From Hyphomicrobium sp. (GTDB lineage: Bacteria; Pseudomonadota; Alphaproteobacteria; Rhizobiales; Hyphomicrobiaceae), in NCBI RefSeq assembly GCF_019753045.1, contig NZ_JAIELN010000011.1, positions 1-64,000 of the forward strand: DNA of 64,000 nt, given 5' to 3'. Positions 16,925 through 26,346 of this stretch are shown in pieces (within the stretch, counting starts at the first letter, position 1; each line of letters opens with the position of its first letter). The position numbers and the translations under genes were made by a program. Under the pieces are notes generated by a model, which saw only the letters and a program-made list of their open reading frames with translations, searched no databases and had not been told where the DNA came from.

Positions 16925-17719
16925 ATGTTAAAATTCGCAGCCAATCTATCGCTGCTGTTCAACGAGATGCCGTTTCTCGATCGCTTCGAAGCAGCCGCCG
17001 CGCAAGGCTTCGAAGGCGCCGAATTTCTGTTCCCGTATGAGTTCAACGCTGACGACATCGCCGCGCGTTTGAAGGCGAACGGATTGCACCAGGCGCTGTT
17101 CAATTTGCCCGCAGGCAACTGGGAAGCCGGCGACCGCGGCATCGCGATTTATCCGAACCTCGTCGGCGAATTCCGCGATAGCGTTGCCCGCGCCGTGAAG
17201 TACGCAAAGGTGCTCGGCTGCAGGCAGCTCCATTGCCTTGCAGGCATCGCCCCCGTCGGTGCCGACCACCGGGCGATGCGCAAAACCTACGTCGAAAACT
17301 TACGCTTCGCCTCGCACGCCTTGGCGGATGAAGGCATGACGCTGCTGATCGAACCGATCAACACGCGCGACATTCCAGGCTACTTCCTCGATTCAACAGC
17401 CAAAGCGGCCGACATCATCGAAACCGTGGAAGCGCAGAACCTGCGTCTGCAATACGACGTCTATCACATGCAGATCATGGAAGGCGACCTGACGCCGACG
17501 ATCGACAAGTACCTGAAGATCATTGCCCACATTCAGATCGCCGACACGCCCGGCCGACATCAGCCGGGCACAGGGGAAATCAACTACCCCTTTATATTCA
17601 GCCATCTCGAACGGATCGGCTACAAAGGATGGGTCGGCTGCGAGTACAGGCCGCTCACCGGCACCTATGACAGCCTCGCGTGGTTCCGCGCGCAGAAGGC
17701 GAAAACGCCGACCGCTTGA
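16925..17719 (+). CDS. hyi: Hydroxypyruvate isomerase (Hyi/OtnI family)
   Basis: About 264 residues starting at MLKFAANLSLLFNEMPF (ATG 16925). An in-frame extension to 16838 lies within lipA and is rejected. It is a TIM-barrel AP-endonuclease-2-like isomerase. Family blocks include 'FNLPAGNWEAGDRGIA', 'LLIEPINTRDIPGYF', 'LQYDVYHMQIMEGDLT' and 'QIADTPGRHQPGTGEINY', holding the metal-binding Glu, Asp, His and Glu residues. It interconverts hydroxypyruvate and tartronate semialdehyde, or acts on related 2-oxo-tetronates; sequence alone does not decide. In a serine-cycle methylotroph hydroxypyruvate would be a central metabolite, but no other serine-cycle gene is in view. Confidence 0.88.
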   Translation: MLKFAANLSLLFNEMPFLDRFEAAAAQGFEGAEFLFPYEFNADDIAARLKANGLHQALFNLPAGNWEAGDRGIAIYPNLVGEFRDSVARAVKYAKVLGCRQLHCLAGIAPVGADHRAMRKTYVENLRFASHALADEGMTLLIEPINTRDIPGYFLDSTAKAADIIETVEAQNLRLQYDVYHMQIMEGDLTPTIDKYLKIIAHIQIADTPGRHQPGTGEINYPFIFSHLERIGYKGWVGCEYRPLTGTYDSLAWFRAQKAKTPTA

Positions 17720-17749
17720 CGTCGTCCGTCATCGAGCATGCCAGCCGCG

Positions 17750-18679
17750 TCAGTCGGACGGCGAAGCAATGCCGTCCTTGATGACCTTCTCGTTGAGAGC
17801 CGGCGCGCAAAGCTCGATGAACCGGTAGGCGAAGCCGCGTAGAAAACGGCCGCGGCGAAGCGCGATGCGCGACGTCGATTTCGGGAACAGGTGCGTTGTA
17901 TCGAGAAGCGTCAAACCCTTGTCGCGGCTTGCATCGTAAGACATCGACGCAACGATGCCGACGCCGAGACCGACTTCGACATAGGTTTTGATGACGTCGG
18001 CATCGAGCGCGACCATCACGATATCCGGCGCGAGGTTGGCCGAGGCGAACGCCGCATCGATCGCGGGGCGCCCTGTGAAGCCCTCGTGATACGTGATGAT
18101 CGGCCAATCGGCGATATTCTCCAGAGTCACCGGAGTCTGGCTTTCAAGCGGATGCCCTTTCGGCACGACCACGCCATGATGCCAGGAATAGAACGGAAAG
18201 GTCACGTGCTCGGCCGTGTCTTCCAGCGCTTCGGTCGCAATACCGATGTCGGCCGTGCCATCGTTCAGCATCGCCGCGATTTCCCTCGGCGTCCCTTGGT
18301 GCAAAACGAGATGGACGTTCGGAAACTCCTTCCGGAACGCCGCGATCGGCCCCGGCAGCGCATAACGCGCCTGCGTGTGCGTCGTCGCGATGAGAATCTC
18401 GCCGCGATCCGACCCCGCAAATTGATCGGCAAGCCGTTTGATGTTCGCAGTATCGAGCAGGATCCTGTCGACGATCAGCGCCAGCTCTTTGCCGGGCTCG
18501 GTAAGACCGAGCAGCCGCTTGCCGCGGCGCACGAACAGCTCAACCCCGAGTTCATCTTCGAGGTCTTTAATATGTTTCGAGACGCCGGATTGCGACGTGT
18601 AGAGCGCGTTCGCGACTTCGGTAAGATTGAAATTGCGGCGGAGCGTTTCGCGGATAATGCGGAGTTGCTGGAAGTTCAC
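17750..18679 (-). CDS. cysB: LysR-type regulator of sulfur assimilation, CysB-like
   Basis: A 309-residue LysR-type regulator with a GTG start at 18679, set by its overlap with the cysA stop (GTGA). The N-terminal winged helix has the CysB/Cbl form '[45 protein letters not shown]'-like segments. The effector domain carries '[13 protein letters not shown]' and '[10 protein letters not shown]', where CysB-type proteins bind sulfate or acetylserine. It is the last gene of cysT-cysW-cysA-cysB and so is made together with the transporter it probably controls, which would give feedback on its own level. 17720-17749 separates it from the convergent hyi gene. Confidence 0.88.
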   Translation of the reverse strand: MNFQQLRIIRETLRRNFNLTEVANALYTSQSGVSKHIKDLEDELGVELFVRRGKRLLGLTEPGKELALIVDRILLDTANIKRLADQFAGSDRGEILIATTHTQARYALPGPIAAFRKEFPNVHLVLHQGTPREIAAMLNDGTADIGIATEALEDTAEHVTFPFYSWHHGVVVPKGHPLESQTPVTLENIADWPIITYHEGFTGRPAIDAAFASANLAPDIVMVALDADVIKTYVEVGLGVGIVASMSYDASRDKGLTLLDTTHLFPKSTSRIALRRGRFLRGFAYRFIELCAPALNEKVIKDGIASPSD

Positions 18680-19773
18680 GATGCGGCCTGTGTTCCGTTC
18701 TGATCTGCAAAGACGCTCAACCGCCGCCCTATGAGCTTGACGTGTTGCCCCGTCGAAAGCCCGAGCGACTGCACATCGGAGCCAGGAATTTCGACTTCGA
18801 AAAATTCCTTGCGGCCCTCGCGCGCCTCGCCATTCGCCACAAGTTCTACCCGCGCGACGGCGCCGGTGCCAAGAATTCTCTTGATGCTCGCGGACACGCC
18901 GTCTTCAGACTGCGGGTTCGCCACGATTTCGGTGTCGTGCGGACGGCTGAACGCAATGACCTCTTGCCCGTCTTTGAACGTCCCCGTCTGGAAACGCAGC
19001 TTCTCATCCCCGACGCGGACGAAGTCACCGTCGACGCGGCCGCGGAATTCGTTAACCGAGCCGATAAAGCTATAGGCAAACGCCGTCGCCGGCTGCTCGT
19101 AGATCTCTTTCGGCGTGCCGATCTGCTCGACCTGCCCCTTGTTGACGAGAACGATCCGGTCCGAAACCTCGAGTGCCTCTTCCTGATCGTGCGTCACGAA
19201 TATCGACGAGATGTGCAGTTCGTCGTGCAGGGTGCGAAGCCAGCGCCTCAGCTCTTTTCTGACTTTGGCGTCGAGCGCGCCGAACGGCTCGTCGAGAAGC
19301 AGAACGCGCGGTTCGACGGCAAGTGCCCGGGCGAGCGCGATGCGCTGCCGTTGGCCGCCAGAAAGCTGCGACGGGAAGCGGTTCGCCACCCATCCGAGTT
19401 GCACGAGATCGAGCAGGCGGTTGACCTTCGCGCGAATGTCTTTCTCGCTCGGCCGCTCACGGCGCGGGCGAACGCGCAGACCGAAAGCGATGTTCTCGAA
19501 CACCGTCATGTGCCGGAAGAGCGCGTAATGCTGAAAGACGAACCCGACCCGGCGTTGGCGCACGTCTTTGTCCGTCGCGTCCGTGCCGTCGAGCACGATG
19601 CGACCGGTGTCCGCATGTTCGAGGCCCGCGATGACGCGCAGGAGCGTCGTCTTTCCGCAGCCCGACGGGCCGAGAAGCGCGACGAGCTCTCCATCCGGAA
19701 AATTGAGCGAGACGTTGTTCAGCGCTTTGAATGTGCCGAACGTCTTGCTGATGCCAATGACCTCGATGCTCAT
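18676..19773 (-). CDS. cysA: Sulfate/thiosulfate ABC transporter ATPase CysA
   Basis: About 365 residues from ATG 19773, overlapping the cysW stop as ATGA; a longer open frame upstream is an artefact inside cysW. Walker A 'GPSGCGKTT', signature '[15 protein letters not shown]', Walker B '[12 protein letters not shown]' and the switch His in '[10 protein letters not shown]' are all intact. A CysA-type regulatory domain follows from about residue 240 ('[11 protein letters not shown]', then a TOBE-like region near '[12 protein letters not shown]'). It energises import through CysT and CysW. The stop overlaps the cysB GTG start. Confidence 0.94.
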   Translation of the reverse strand: MSIEVIGISKTFGTFKALNNVSLNFPDGELVALLGPSGCGKTTLLRVIAGLEHADTGRIVLDGTDATDKDVRQRRVGFVFQHYALFRHMTVFENIAFGLRVRPRRERPSEKDIRAKVNRLLDLVQLGWVANRFPSQLSGGQRQRIALARALAVEPRVLLLDEPFGALDAKVRKELRRWLRTLHDELHISSIFVTHDQEEALEVSDRIVLVNKGQVEQIGTPKEIYEQPATAFAYSFIGSVNEFRGRVDGDFVRVGDEKLRFQTGTFKDGQEVIAFSRPHDTEIVANPQSEDGVSASIKRILGTGAVARVELVANGEAREGRKEFFEVEIPGSDVQSLGLSTGQHVKLIGRRLSVFADQNGTQAAS

Positions 19774-20666
19774 GAAACCTGTTCCCCGGCTACCGGACGG
19801 TGGGAGCGCCACTCGACGTAAGTTTTCAAGACGAGCGTTACCAGCGCCAGCAGCGCCAATAGCGATGCCACTGCAAAAGCGGCGGCGAATTGATATTCGT
19901 TGTAGAGAATCTCGACGTGCAGCGGCATCGTGTTCGTTTCGCCGCGAATATGGCCCGAGACGACGGACACCGCGCCGAACTCGCCCATTGCGCGAGCGTT
20001 GCACAGGATGACCCCGTAAAGCAGCGCCCATTTCACGTTCGGGATCGTCACGCGCCAGAACGTCTGCAGACCTGACGCGCCGAGCGATATCGCAGCTTCC
20101 TCTTCGTCGCGTCCCTGCGCCTGCATCAACGGAATGAGTTCGCGCGCGATGAACGGAAACGTGACGAAAATCGTAGCGAGGACGATGCCCGGCACTGCGA
20201 AGATGATTTTTATGTCGTGCTCATGCAGCCAGGGACCGAACCAGCCCTGCAATCCAAACACCAACACGTAGATCAGACCGGCGACCACAGGTGACACGGA
20301 AAACGGCAGATCGATGAGGGTGATCAGAAAGTTCTTGCCGGGGAATTGAAACTTCGCGATCGCCCAGGCCGCCGAGACTCCGAAAACGAGATTGACCGGC
20401 ACGGCGATTGCCGCCGCGAGGATCGTCAGACGAATTGCCGACAACGCATCGGGTTCGACAAGCGCCGCGAAGTACGTACCCGCGCCTTTGCGGAAGGCCT
20501 CAACAAACACAGCGATCAACGGCAGCAACAGGAAGACGGCGAAATAGGTGAGCCCGACGCCGATCACCAGGTACTTCACCCAAGTAGAATCCCGCGTCGC
20601 CGGATTGGCTTCGAATTTACTGGCCGTATCGGACCGGGCGTCGAATGTTGCAGCAACGGCAGCCAT
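19770..20666 (-). CDS. cysW: Sulfate ABC transporter permease CysW
   Basis: About 298 residues from ATG 20666, which shares its A with the cysT stop (TGATG); the 11 extra codons upstream are disfavoured. Several membrane segments are visible, starting at '[27 protein letters not shown]'-like sequence. The cytoplasmic loop that docks on the ATPase reads '[23 protein letters not shown]', and '[25 protein letters not shown]' is characteristic of CysW. It pairs with CysT to form the inner-membrane channel for sulfate or thiosulfate. Confidence 0.93.
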   Translation of the reverse strand: MAAVAATFDARSDTASKFEANPATRDSTWVKYLVIGVGLTYFAVFLLLPLIAVFVEAFRKGAGTYFAALVEPDALSAIRLTILAAAIAVPVNLVFGVSAAWAIAKFQFPGKNFLITLIDLPFSVSPVVAGLIYVLVFGLQGWFGPWLHEHDIKIIFAVPGIVLATIFVTFPFIARELIPLMQAQGRDEEEAAISLGASGLQTFWRVTIPNVKWALLYGVILCNARAMGEFGAVSVVSGHIRGETNTMPLHVEILYNEYQFAAAFAVASLLALLALVTLVLKTYVEWRSHRPVAGEQVS

Positions 20667-21499
20667 CAGATCGCCCTCCCCGTACGTCGTGCAGTCCATG
20701 CCTGAAGGCCATTGATCACCAGCAGCAGCACGAACGAGATAACCAGCATGACGGACGCAACGGCGGTCGCGCCCTTGTAGTCGAACTGCTCGAGCTTTGT
20801 GATGATGATGAGCGGCGTGATTTCGGAAACCATCGGGATATTGCCGGCGATGAAAATCACCGATCCGTATTCCCCGACAGCACGCGCGAATGCCAGCGCG
20901 AAACCGGTCAGCAACGCCGGAAAGAGCGTCGGGAACACAACGCGCTGAAACGCCTGCCAGCGCGTCGCCCCAAGGCTCGCAGCGGCTTCCTCATACTCTG
21001 TCTCGAGATCTTCAAGCACCGGCTGAACCGTCCGGACAACGAAAGGCAGCCCGATAAAGGTCAGCGCGACGAGAACGCCGGGAGGTCCGAACGCGATTTT
21101 TATTCCGAGCGGTTCGAGAAGCGCGCCTATCCATCCGTTTTTCGCGTAGATCGCGGTCAGTGCGATACCCGCAACAGCCGTCGGCAACGCGAAGGGAAGA
21201 TCGATCAGCGCGTCGACAATCTTGCGGCCCGGAAACGTATAGCGCGTCAAACCCCAGGCGAGCAGCAAACCGAAAACGGCGTTGATCGCCGCGGCCAAAA
21301 ACGATGCCCCGAATGTCAATTTATAGGACGCGACGACGCGCGGCGCCGCAACCGCATTCAAGAATTCGTCCCAGCTCATCGTCGACGTCTTGAGAAAGAC
21401 GGCTGACAGCGGAATGAGAACGATCAGCGACAGGTACACAAGCGTAAAGCCGAGCGATAGCCCGAAGCCCGGCAGCACCCTCTTATTGACCCCAGACAT
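20666..21499 (-). CDS. cysT: Sulfate ABC transporter permease CysT (CysU)
   Basis: A 277-residue permease with about six membrane helices. The ATPase-docking loop is 'EEAAASLGATRWQAFQRVVFP' and the CysT-type block is 'ARAVGEYGSVIFIAGNIP'. The ATG at 21499 is preceded by GAGGGGCGGGG. It is the first long gene of cysT-cysW-cysA-cysB. A 31-codon ORF on the same strand ends nine bases before it. The matching periplasmic binding protein is encoded separately at 25069-26103. Confidence 0.93.
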   Translation of the reverse strand: MSGVNKRVLPGFGLSLGFTLVYLSLIVLIPLSAVFLKTSTMSWDEFLNAVAAPRVVASYKLTFGASFLAAAINAVFGLLLAWGLTRYTFPGRKIVDALIDLPFALPTAVAGIALTAIYAKNGWIGALLEPLGIKIAFGPPGVLVALTFIGLPFVVRTVQPVLEDLETEYEEAAASLGATRWQAFQRVVFPTLFPALLTGFALAFARAVGEYGSVIFIAGNIPMVSEITPLIIITKLEQFDYKGATAVASVMLVISFVLLLVINGLQAWTARRTGRAI

Positions 21500-21508
21500 C
21501 CCCGCCCC

Positions 21509-21604
21509 TCAAATCAGCACGGCCAGCACGACGACGAATCCGGCAGCCGCGAAAACGCCGGCCCAGGAAAGCGCCCTGCCCAAAATGGTTCCGTCGAGAG
21601 TCAT
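21509..21604 (-). CDS. Candidate 31-residue single-helix membrane protein before cysT
   Basis: ATG at 21604, TGA at 21511-21509, nine bases before the cysT ATG. The product begins MTLDGTILGRALSWAGVFA and then runs AAGFVVVLAVLI: a short polar head and one clean hydrophobic helix, ending at the stop. A GACGAG lies in the ribosome-site window. The size, position and near-butt joint to cysT suggest a small accessory subunit or a coupling leader for the sulfate permease. No named family is known to me. It is too short for ordinary gene finders. Confidence 0.5.
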   Translation of the reverse strand: MTLDGTILGRALSWAGVFAAAGFVVVLAVLI

Positions 21605-21724
21605 TCACTCGTCTTTCTGCTAAAACGACCGACGCGCACACTATTTGAGAGCCGCCCCGCGGCTAACGAACAATAGCTGCTAAGCATATGAGATTATCGG
21701 GGGTTGCTCAGGTCGGGAGCGATC

Positions 21725-22366
21725 TTAACCCTGCCGGCCCCGCGAGTTGGAACCGTCGAGTCCCGTGACGACCAAGAACGCTTTTGCGTCCTCGTCCCCC
21801 GGATTGTGAAAGTGATGCGGAGTATCCGCATTGAAGAGGATCGCATCACCCTCGATCAGCCGGGCGGGAGAATCCTCTCCCACGACGATCTCCACCGTGC
21901 CCTTTACGACGACGAGGTTTTTCTTGGCGCCCGCCGTCTGCGCCGCGAACACTTCGCGATGCTGGGCGCCGATCGTCACATCATAAATTTCAATGCGTTG
22001 TGGATCCCCCCAGGGGAAAAGTGCGCGGCTGACGAAACCACCTTCGCTCGACGAAACCACCGTCGCTCGGTCGCGCGGAACAACGACCGTGCCGCCCACG
22101 CCTGGACTGGAAATCAGGCTTGGCACCGAGACCTTTAACGCCTCGGCAATGCGGCCCAATAGGTTGATCGTCGGCGCGCTCTTGCCCGTTTCGATCTGCC
22201 CGAGCATCGCGCGGCTGACGCCCGAGATGACACCAAGCTGTTCTAACGACAGACCGCTTTTGCGCCTGAGATGACGCAAATTTTCCCCGACGATAATGGA
22301 AAGCTTCGCCGGTCCGCTGTCTGCACCTTCGAGAGTCTCGAAATCTTCTTTTCTCGCCATTACCAT
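21725..22366 (-). CDS. XRE-family regulator with C-terminal cupin sensor
   Basis: About 213 residues from ATG 22366 (an ATG at 22402 would add 12 basic residues; another lies at 22360). Residues about 25-80 form a helix-turn-helix ('GENLRHLRRKSGLSLEQLGVISGVSRAMLGQIETGKSAPTI' region). Residues about 130-205 form a cupin ('VVVKGTVEIVVGED', 'IEGDAILFNADTPHHFHNPG'). Such HTH-cupin repressors often control neighbouring amino-acid, polyamine or sulfur genes in response to a small ligand. It lies just upstream of the cys operon on the same strand, with 120 bases between, so it could act on that operon; this is inference. Confidence 0.85.
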   Translation of the reverse strand: MVMARKEDFETLEGADSGPAKLSIIVGENLRHLRRKSGLSLEQLGVISGVSRAMLGQIETGKSAPTINLLGRIAEALKVSVPSLISSPGVGGTVVVPRDRATVVSSSEGGFVSRALFPWGDPQRIEIYDVTIGAQHREVFAAQTAGAKKNLVVVKGTVEIVVGEDSPARLIEGDAILFNADTPHHFHNPGDEDAKAFLVVTGLDGSNSRGRQG

Positions 22367-22507
22367 CGCCGCCGACTTTCGCAATCGCGTTTGCGTCTGC
22401 AAATACGGATAACCGAGCGGCGATACCGGCGGAACGAAGAAGAAATTATGAGCTTATGAGTGAATTGCTTGCCGCGAGCATGGCTCAACGCGGCGGCGCA
22501 TCGCGCG

Positions 22508-22547
22508 AAAAAGGCGAGAAGGAAAACCTGAGGGCCGTCCTTCTCGC
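22508..22547 (-). terminator. Intrinsic terminator after the porin gene
   Basis: On the minus strand a perfect 10 bp stem (gcgagaagga / tccttctcgc, 14-base loop) is followed by CTTTTTC. It lies 55 bases past the porin stop at 22603. Confidence 0.85.
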
Positions 22548-22602
22548 ATGTGATCTGACGGGAGCGTCAGACGTTCCTGACTTCCGAAACGGCAGTGCCG
22601 TC

Positions 22603-23919
22603 TTAGAAGTTGATCTTCATACCGCCGACGACCTGCTGCAGCGCCGAAAGATCGGTCGCGCTGCTAGCACCCGGCTTCGTCAGCTCGCCATCGACATGCT
22701 GATAGACGAGGTAGAGGGTCGATTCCGCCGCCTCGAGGTTCTGCGCCGCGCCGATCGCCCAGGTGTTGATCTCGGCCCCGTCGGTCCGCACCGTGCCAGT
22801 GCCACTGACGCTCGAGCCCGCGTCGTCGCGACGGTATTGGCCGAAGAAGTTGGTCTTGCCGAGCGGGAAGAACTTCTTCTCGATGCCGCCCTGCACGAAC
22901 CAGGCCTGCGAGTCTTTGTCCAGAATAGCCGCATCGATGCCCGTATTCTTCGAGCCGTCGCGCTGGTCGCCATAGCCGGCGAAGACGAACAGACCCGTCG
23001 GCTTGTGCTGCAGGAACGCCGAGACGCCCCACCACTCACAGTCCATCGCATTGTCCGGGGCGGTGCTCGAGCCATGGCACGGCGAGGAGACACCGTCCGT
23101 AGACTGGCCGTAGCCGGCACGCGCGTTCAAGTCGAAATCGCCGAGCTCGCCCTTATAGATGACGGCCATGTCCCACGTATCGTCTTCACCCCAGCTCGTC
23201 GCGATGCTGAAGCCCGCGAACGTCGGCGTGTCGTAGCGCACGATGTTGCGGCGGCCGTTATCGCCCGGCGTCGAATTGAAGAAGCCGCGCAGCGCATCGC
23301 TCCATTTCAGGCTGCCGATAGGGGCGCCTGTCGCATCGCGTAGCAAGAACGGCCGGGCGTAAATCGCCGAGGCTTCGCCGTCGTAGAAGTTACGAGTCAT
23401 CGTGGTATCGGCGTCGTCGAGCAAATGGTAGGTCGCCGTGCCGTCCTGTCCGACCGTCACCTTGCCGAGGGTCTTGCTCTTCAAGTACCAGCTGCTCTTA
23501 CGAACGGAGACGCTGTTGGGAGTGGCGCCATCAGGAGTATTCTGATCCCAGCTGTTGCCGCTGGCGCCGTAAATACCAAATTCGAGCGTATAACCGGCCG
23601 AAACGTCCGGCGTGACCTTGGCTTCGCCGACGAAGCGGACGCGGCTCTGCTCGACCGGATTGGTGCCGACGTAGACGTTCGACTCCGAACCGTCGTCCCA
23701 CCACATCACGCTCTCGTTGATCCAGCCCGAAACCGTCAGGCTGACCTTGCGATTGCCCTTGCGCGCCGTCGTGGCCTCAAGTTCGGCGACGCGCTCTTCC
23801 AAATCCGCGCAGCAATCGCCGCCGAGATCGGCAGCGGCGGCGGGCATAGCCCATCCGGTGACCATCAAGGCAGCTACCCAGAGACCCCAGTGGCGTCCCC
23901 TTCTCTGTACTAGCTTCAT
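22603..23919 (-). CDS. Rhizobial-type outer-membrane porin (porin_2 family)
   Basis: A 438-residue beta-barrel porin. The signal peptide ends near 'AMPAAAADL'. The mature start 'GGDCCADLEERVAELEATTARKGNRKVSLTVSGWINE' region is the hallmark of Hyphomicrobiales porins: a Cys pair, a short coiled coil for trimer contact, then the first strand. The C-terminus ends in 'GGMKINF', with the terminal Phe used by the BAM assembly machinery. It provides passive entry of small solutes. The 135 bases upstream are unusually AT-rich for this window, as expected for a strong promoter and untranslated leader. A clean terminator makes it monocistronic. Confidence 0.9.
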   Translation of the reverse strand: MKLVQRRGRHWGLWVAALMVTGWAMPAAAADLGGDCCADLEERVAELEATTARKGNRKVSLTVSGWINESVMWWDDGSESNVYVGTNPVEQSRVRFVGEAKVTPDVSAGYTLEFGIYGASGNSWDQNTPDGATPNSVSVRKSSWYLKSKTLGKVTVGQDGTATYHLLDDADTTMTRNFYDGEASAIYARPFLLRDATGAPIGSLKWSDALRGFFNSTPGDNGRRNIVRYDTPTFAGFSIATSWGEDDTWDMAVIYKGELGDFDLNARAGYGQSTDGVSSPCHGSSTAPDNAMDCEWWGVSAFLQHKPTGLFVFAGYGDQRDGSKNTGIDAAILDKDSQAWFVQGGIEKKFFPLGKTNFFGQYRRDDAGSSVSGTGTVRTDGAEINTWAIGAAQNLEAAESTLYLVYQHVDGELTKPGASSATDLSALQQVVGGMKINF

Positions 23920-24054
23920 GTGACTTCAGACCCCCGTCTGTTTAATTAGATGAATCTCTGATTAGTTAATTGATTTTTCAGGTATTTTTTACGATCCCCT
24001 TCCCAAGTCAATTGCTTGTCCTCAGTACAATGCTGATCTGCTATAGCGGCGTGG

Positions 24055-24777
24055 CTATCTGGCACCATGGGCTGTTACTGCCGGAGCACCCACGGTCCAG
24101 CCGGCCGCGCGAAGCAGCGCCGCGGCGCCGGCGAGATCGCGACGATCGATCGATTGAGCGCCCCGTCCCAACGCATATCGCCTGCGAGCGAGCCAGTGCC
24201 GTTGCAATGGTTGAGACTGAGACAAATCCAAAGCGGCAAGCCGTTCCGCCGCCGAGCGAAATTCGCCGGCGCGACGTAACCTTTCGAGCAGCGCGAGCCC
24301 TTCGGGCCACGGGCCGAAGCCGGCCTCGGAATTGATGTGCCCGGCATCGCCGAGATCGACGAAATCGGCTCGCCAGAGATCAGCCCAGCGACGCGCCTTA
24401 TCGAACGCCATCCAAGGATCGTTCCTGCTGGCAACGACGATCACGGGAAAGCCCAAAGGCTTCGTCGGCAGGAATTCCGCGACCCCGAAGGCTTCGGGAT
24501 CCGCTGGAGCGACAAGAAGTGCTCCGGTGATTCGCTCCGCGTGATCGCTCGCGGCCTGTACGGCGGCCAAGGCGCCGAACGAATGCCCAGCGATGAAAAT
24601 TGGTCCCGTTGCGCGGACAATTTCGCGACGGACGCGCGCCGACCATTCGGGCAGATGAGGATCGTTCCAGTCGCGCTGCGTGATGCGGACGCTGCCGCTG
24701 ACGCGGCGCTCGAGCCAGGTTTGCCAGTGGGTCGGCCCGCTCGATCGAAGGCCAGGTACGATGAGAGTTGTCGACAT
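24055..24777 (-). CDS. RBBP9/YdeN-type serine hydrolase (alpha/beta fold)
   Basis: About 240 residues from ATG 24777 (MSTTLIVPGLRSSGPTHWQ), preceded by AAGGGTGA; the 45 extra upstream codons look non-coding. The nucleophile elbow is 'IAGHSFGALAA', an early 'PGLRSSGPTHWQTWLE' is typical of the RBBP9/YdeN family, and the catalytic His is in 'LGDAGHINSEAGFGPWPEG'. The substrate is unknown. The C-terminal 50 residues after 'AALDLSQS' are unlike the core and may be a lineage-specific extension. It lies between the porin and the sulfate-binding protein without tight coupling to either. Confidence 0.82.
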   Translation of the reverse strand: MSTTLIVPGLRSSGPTHWQTWLERRVSGSVRITQRDWNDPHLPEWSARVRREIVRATGPIFIAGHSFGALAAVQAASDHAERITGALLVAPADPEAFGVAEFLPTKPLGFPVIVVASRNDPWMAFDKARRWADLWRADFVDLGDAGHINSEAGFGPWPEGLALLERLRRAGEFRSAAERLAALDLSQSQPLQRHWLARRRYALGRGAQSIDRRDLAGAAALLRAAGWTVGAPAVTAHGAR

Positions 24778-24978
24778 TGAATTCACCCTTGATGCTGAGC
24801 CATTGGAGGGATTCTGGCTCTGGTCTGTTCGGGTCTGCGGCGGACTTAGCGCGCCGCTCGAACGGCAATCACCGGCTTTCGCGCCGGTTAGCGGACAGAC
24901 GACCCGCAACACCTTTCTCGACCACGTTCTGAAATCAGCATTGTTTTGAATTCCGTGACGAAGTGATCACATGCCCGC

Positions 24979-25048
24979 TTCGTGCGTCGCCTAGTTCTCA
25001 TTCCGAAATGGTCTGGAGGAGCTTCCGGCCGAGAAGGCGACGCACGAA
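24979..25048. repeat. 14 bp inverted repeat downstream of the sulfate-binding protein gene
   Basis: ttcgtgcgtcgcct (24979-24992) is perfectly complementary to aggcgacgcacgaa (25035-25048), with a 42-base loop. It lies 20 bases beyond the sbp stop on the minus strand. There is no T-run, so it is not a classical terminator; it could stabilise the 3' end of the sbp mRNA or be a mobile-repeat remnant. Confidence 0.7.
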
Positions 25049-25068
25049 TTCAGGTTCTAGAGAGACGT

Positions 25069-26103
25069 TCAGCTCTTGTTGCCGGCCGTGTAGATCTGAT
25101 CGAACACGCCGCCGTCCTTGAAGTGTTCCGCCTGGGCCTTGCCCCAGCCGCCGAACACCTCGTCGATCGTGAAAGTCTTCACCGGTCCGAACTGGCTCGC
25201 GTATTTCTGCGCAACCTTCTCGTCGCGAGGGCGATAGAAGTTCTTCGCCGCGATCTCCTGGCCTTCTTCGCTATAGAGATGCTTCAGATATTCCTGGGCG
25301 ACAGCGCGGGTGCCGCGCTTGTCGACGACCTTGTCGACGACGGCGACGCTCGGCTCAGCAAGAATTGAAATCGACGGAGTAACGATCTCGAACTTGTCGG
25401 CACCAAGCTCCTTGACGGAGAGATAGGCTTCGTTTTCCCAGGCAATCAGCACGTCGCCGATACCGCGCTCAACGAATGTCGTCGTCGAACCACGAGCGCC
25501 CGAGTCGAGAACCTTGGTGTTCTTGTAGATCTTGCTGACCAGATCTTTCGCCGTCGCGGCGCTACCGCCGGGCTGCTTCAGCGCATATCCCCAGGCAGCG
25601 AGATAGTTCCAGCGCGCGCCGCCCGACGTCTTCGGGTTCGGAGTGACGACTTCAACGCCATCCTTTGCGAGATCCGACCAATCCTTGATGCCCTTCGGAT
25701 TGCCCTTGCGAACGAGGAAGACGATAGTCGACGTATACGGAGCCGAGTTGTCGGGAAGGTTCTTGATCCAATCCGCTTTGACGAGATCGCCATTCTTGTG
25801 GAGCGAATCGATGTCCCCCGCGAGCGCGAGCGTCACGACATCGGCATCGATACCGTCGATGACCGAGCGAGCCTGCTTGCCGGAACCGCCATGCGACTGC
25901 TTGATGGTGACGTCATCACCCGTCTTCGCCTTCCAGTACTTCGCGAAAGCCACATTATACGCTTGATAGAGCTCGCGCGTTGGATCGTAGGATACGTTGA
26001 GCAGCGAAATCTCGGCGGCCGAAGCATAGCCGGAAAGGCCGGCGAGGCCGAGGCCGAGCACGGCCCCGATGGCTGATCTGCGGGTCAGGGGTAGGAACGA
26101 CAT
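25069..26103 (-). CDS. sbp: Periplasmic sulfate-binding protein
   Basis: A 344-residue solute-binding protein of the Sbp/CysP family. The signal region '[18 protein letters not shown]' contains a twin-arginine pair and ends near 'GYASAAE', so Tat export is possible. Mature motifs are '[17 protein letters not shown]', '[17 protein letters not shown]' (ligand-binding Ser/Gly loop) and '[12 protein letters not shown]'. It delivers sulfate or thiosulfate to CysT-CysW-CysA, encoded 3.5 kb downstream on the same strand but split from it by the hydrolase, porin and XRE-cupin genes. It therefore needs its own promoter, in the 240 bases upstream. Confidence 0.93.
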   Translation of the reverse strand: MSFLPLTRRSAIGAVLGLGLAGLSGYASAAEISLLNVSYDPTRELYQAYNVAFAKYWKAKTGDDVTIKQSHGGSGKQARSVIDGIDADVVTLALAGDIDSLHKNGDLVKADWIKNLPDNSAPYTSTIVFLVRKGNPKGIKDWSDLAKDGVEVVTPNPKTSGGARWNYLAAWGYALKQPGGSAATAKDLVSKIYKNTKVLDSGARGSTTTFVERGIGDVLIAWENEAYLSVKELGADKFEIVTPSISILAEPSVAVVDKVVDKRGTRAVAQEYLKHLYSEEGQEIAAKNFYRPRDEKVAQKYASQFGPVKTFTIDEVFGGWGKAQAEHFKDGGVFDQIYTAGNKS

Positions 26104-26346
26104 CAGAACCTCTCAAGTTGGAATTGCCCTGAGAGCAAACCTATCGAGCGCTATCCCGCCAACGAACGAAGAAGAAATGCTGAGCTTATTAGACGTTTCG
26201 CTGCTCGAAATCCCAACGCTGCCGGGCTCACGTCTGCCAAAATGGAAATCTAAGGCAGAACGATAAAGCGGAATTTTCGCGTCGCCGCTGCACGAAACGC
26301 GATGACGCATGCATGGCGGAAGACTTAACAACCCACTCCGTTGCAG

